Of a stretch of 64,000 nucleotides of DNA, positions 61,601 to 64,000 are shown piece by piece. The stretch is from contig NC_084592.1 in NCBI RefSeq assembly GCF_033807715.1, positions 22,949,501 to 23,013,500 of the forward strand. The letters run 5' to 3'. Source of the DNA: Cololabis saira (Eukaryota > Chordata > Actinopteri > Beloniformes > Belonidae). The translations under genes were made by a program, and so were the position numbers. How positions within the stretch are numbered: the first letter of the stretch is position 1; each line of letters opens with the position of its first letter. The notes under the pieces are model-generated. The model was not told where the DNA came from. It saw only the letters and a program-made list of their open reading frames with translations, and ran no database searches.

Positions 61601-63109
61601 TGTTAAATGGAAATAAAATATTTACAGTAAAGGTTGTATTGCACGGTGGGGCATTATATAGCCCTTCAATGGAACAATAAAAGTATTGCTTACTGTATAT
61701 GATGACGTTCCAGATTGTTGCTGAGTTCACTGGGGCTAAAGTGCAGTAATCCCTGTTGTATGTCTGTTAGACTTTGCTGGCTGTGTTCCTTTGAGGCACA
61801 TTCAGTATTCCAACTTCCTGCTTCCTAACTAACAGGTTTGTGTGGCTAATGTTGGTCTTTTCATGGTAGATGGGCACATATTAGCTCTAATATGTGTAGT
61901 GAAACCAAAATATATTTTCTAATTGGGGCCCACGAGACATGAAGGTCCCAAGGCGGGCTCCCCTATGTGGGTCTTAGTTGGGTCACTACTCGGAAACATG
62001 AGACTGATCATCGAAGAGAGAGCACAAATGAGGAATATTATGGTTAAATAAATGAACTGGGAAACTCATACTATGAGAGCTACTTTGCATGCATCCAGCA
62101 AACCCACATACTGTAGGCAGTTTATCACCCACAAAGGCCCCACGCACCTGTTGGCTGGGTTGTTGTGTCCGTTTCAAGTGCTCTTCCGTGCAACAACCAC
62201 TGAGCTGCTGTGGTTAACAGCTTTAACTTTATGTATGTGTCACAGGAAAAGAGAATAAAAAATGGCACATTTGCACAACCCAGAGAGGAGTGACAGTTGA
62301 GAAATGAGGTGAAAAAGACATGTGAAGTGATGAAGATTACTTATTCAAGCTGTTGACAAATCATCATGTTACTGATGCACGTGATGCATGCAAACACGTG
62401 CTAATCCACAGAAACAGGCTGATTTAAGAATTAAGTAGTACATTTTCATCTCTTGCTTTAAAGAAATAAAGTCAGGAGAAAGTTCAAGGCTCCAGCCCTA
62501 AAAATGATCAAAAGCTTTAATCATGTTTTAACCAAACATCCATTCAAAATGCAAATCTTTTCACTGGTTAATAGAATAGACGTGTATAATTCAGATTTAC
62601 ATAGACAAGATTTGCAGATTTATTTTGAGCTTCTGTAGAAGTGCTAGGTTGTAATGTACAGGGAAAAAAAATAAAAAAAATATATATATATATATATGTG
62701 AAATTTACCGTGAAAGGAATGCAATTCCCTGCCAGTATAATATTTTAGTACATTTACTGAAAGTGTGCATCTCTGCCTATCTACCCTCAAATTTGAGCTG
62801 AGAAGGAATCTCCATGGAAATCCATAAATGTCAACATGTCATGACGAGTCCATGTAAGGGTTGAAAGGATATGAAGGCAGTCGATATGATTGCCTGTGGT
62901 CAAAGCTTTTAACATGCAAAATGTATGATAATGTATACGTTTTGAATTCCCCTTCATTTACACTTTTGACGGCATCTCACTGAAGGGGTCGTTAACCTTC
63001 AAAACCATTTTTAGTTAGGAAATTAAATAGCTGTATTTTCAATTATAAAGTTGAATCGTTAATGGCTGACATTTAAAATAATACACGGTTGTTCTTTTTT
63101 TGTTTTTTA

Positions 63110-63110
<1 letters not shown>
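58641..63110. other. Unique-looking non-coding stretch
   Basis: I recognise no gene or transposon in about 4.5 kb. A short (AT)n lies at 62682-62698. Confidence 0.45.
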
Positions 63111-63112
<2 letters not shown>

Positions 63113-63153
<41 letters not shown>

Positions 63154-63195
63154 CACATATACACATATACATATATACATATACACACATACACA
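63113..63195. repeat. (AT)n with degenerate (ACATAT)n
   Basis: About 17 AT units followed by an imperfect ACATATACACAT array. Confidence 0.93.
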
Positions 63196-63870
63196 CTGTT
63201 TCCAACAGTTTCTAAAAATGTTTTGTATCATTAGGAATACATTGGGTATTTTTATTTAATTTATTTATTTAATTTATTGTATAAATGTTTTTTTAGTCCT
63301 ATATGAATGCCCTAAATGTTTCTTCATTAAAATATCTTGGATAATTATTTATTGACATATTAAAGAAAGTTTGAGAAGAAGTTCTATTGCTTCAAATAAC
63401 TACATTTAAATAAGCTGATTTTTCAGTTATATAAGTTCATATCCATAAGAACAAATCCTGATGAAATCATACAACAACAAGGAATACAGACAATGTAAAT
63501 GTCAATCTACTCTGCATTGTTTTTATTTCTATTTTTAATTTATTTTATTTCATCTTATTTTATTCATGGCATTTTATTTATTGTGGCACAAAATGGAGAA
63601 GCGTTCCAAATTTTATTTTATGTCTGACATCCAATGACAATAAAGTCTTTCTATTCTATATCACATTTTAAAAAGTTTCGATCATAACTGATGATAATTA
63701 CTGTTAAATAAGGTTTGATATTTTGAACATTTGTTTGCAATGCACAAGTAAACGTGCTTGGTGTACTATTGTTTTGTATTGTAAGTGGTATTGTGAATCT
63801 TGGTATGCATTCATTGTATTGAATGCCACAGAATGATAGTCCAATCACGCTGGTGACGGGGTGAGATCAT
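63196..63870. other. AT-rich non-coding stretch
   Basis: TTTATTTA-type low complexity is common. No gene is seen. Confidence 0.45.
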
Positions 63871-63884
63871 GGGAATCCCTGTAG

Positions 63885-64000
63885 TGATTGACTGTGTTTA
63901 CATGCAGTCAATAACCCTTTTAAAACCCAAATATTAGCAATAACTCGGTTTTGTACGGCTATGTAAACACTAATAACCCCTTTGAATAACCCGAATTTGC
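63885..64000 (+). repeat. Probable MITE edge running out of the window
   Basis: GTGTTTACATGCAGTCAATA, AACTCGGTTTTGTACGG and CTATGTAAACAC..TAATAACCCC resemble a dispersed fish repeat from recall. GTTTACAT and ATGTAAAC form an inverted pair. The rest lies beyond the window. Confidence 0.4.

Overview
The window looks like teleost fish nuclear DNA, probably from a spiny-rayed (percomorph) species. It holds no recognisable host protein-coding gene, rRNA or tRNA gene. It carries a typical fish mix of transposable elements: Tc1/mariner copies, one of them intact and resembling the Passport-type elements of flatfish, several LINE clades, TTAA-flanked DNA elements, hAT and Harbinger remnants, tRNA-derived SINEs and many (AT)n, (GT)n and (GACA)n microsatellites. 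The only full-length, uninterrupted protein gene is the 340-residue Tc1-like transposase at 23942-24964.

Layout. 1-7450: a decayed Tc1-like element (1701-7257) split by a 4.4-kb insertion of three head-to-tail copies of a non-coding element that begins AAGCTGCAAGCAGC and ends in a conserved hairpin followed by CTAA. A diverged 105-bp direct repeat flanks the block. 8400-10915: a truncated TTAA-type element and a 5'-truncated LINE (minus strand) with reverse transcriptase and a C-terminal C2H2 finger. 11324-13943: (AT)n, a deleted Tc1 copy, a fourth AAGCTGC element and a 173-bp (GACA)n tract. 14.4-17.6 kb: AT-rich DNA with a mosaic of repeat pieces in both orientations. 17.6-20.75 kb: a second, diverged member of the hairpin-tailed group containing an apparently exact 1233-bp tandem duplication and a duplicated tail. 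21.99-25.18 kb: a complete TTAA element with two nested SINEs, followed by the intact Tc1 element. 25.6-26.8 kb: a Rex1-like LINE fragment whose 5' part is inverted, as twin priming would produce. 27.4-36.2 kb: GC-rich repeat, hAT (BED finger) remnant, LINE tail, degenerate SINE and a complete 1243-bp TTAA element carrying a promoter-like module. 36.2-45.3 kb and most of 48.4-64 kb: mainly unique AT-rich non-coding DNA, broken by a reverse hairpin-tailed element, a Harbinger remnant, an L2/CR1-like LINE fragment, a short TTAA element (51406-51852) and a second hAT remnant.

There is no operon or pathway. The genes present belong to mobile elements. The autonomous Tc1 copy could in principle mobilise its deleted relative, and the short TTAA element and the hairpin-tailed elements look non-autonomous. 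The best candidates for something under-described are the hairpin-tailed family, the TATA/CRE/splice-donor module inside the TTAA elements, and the recurrent YY1-like motif in the 14-20 kb repeats. All family names come from recall of motifs, not from database searches.
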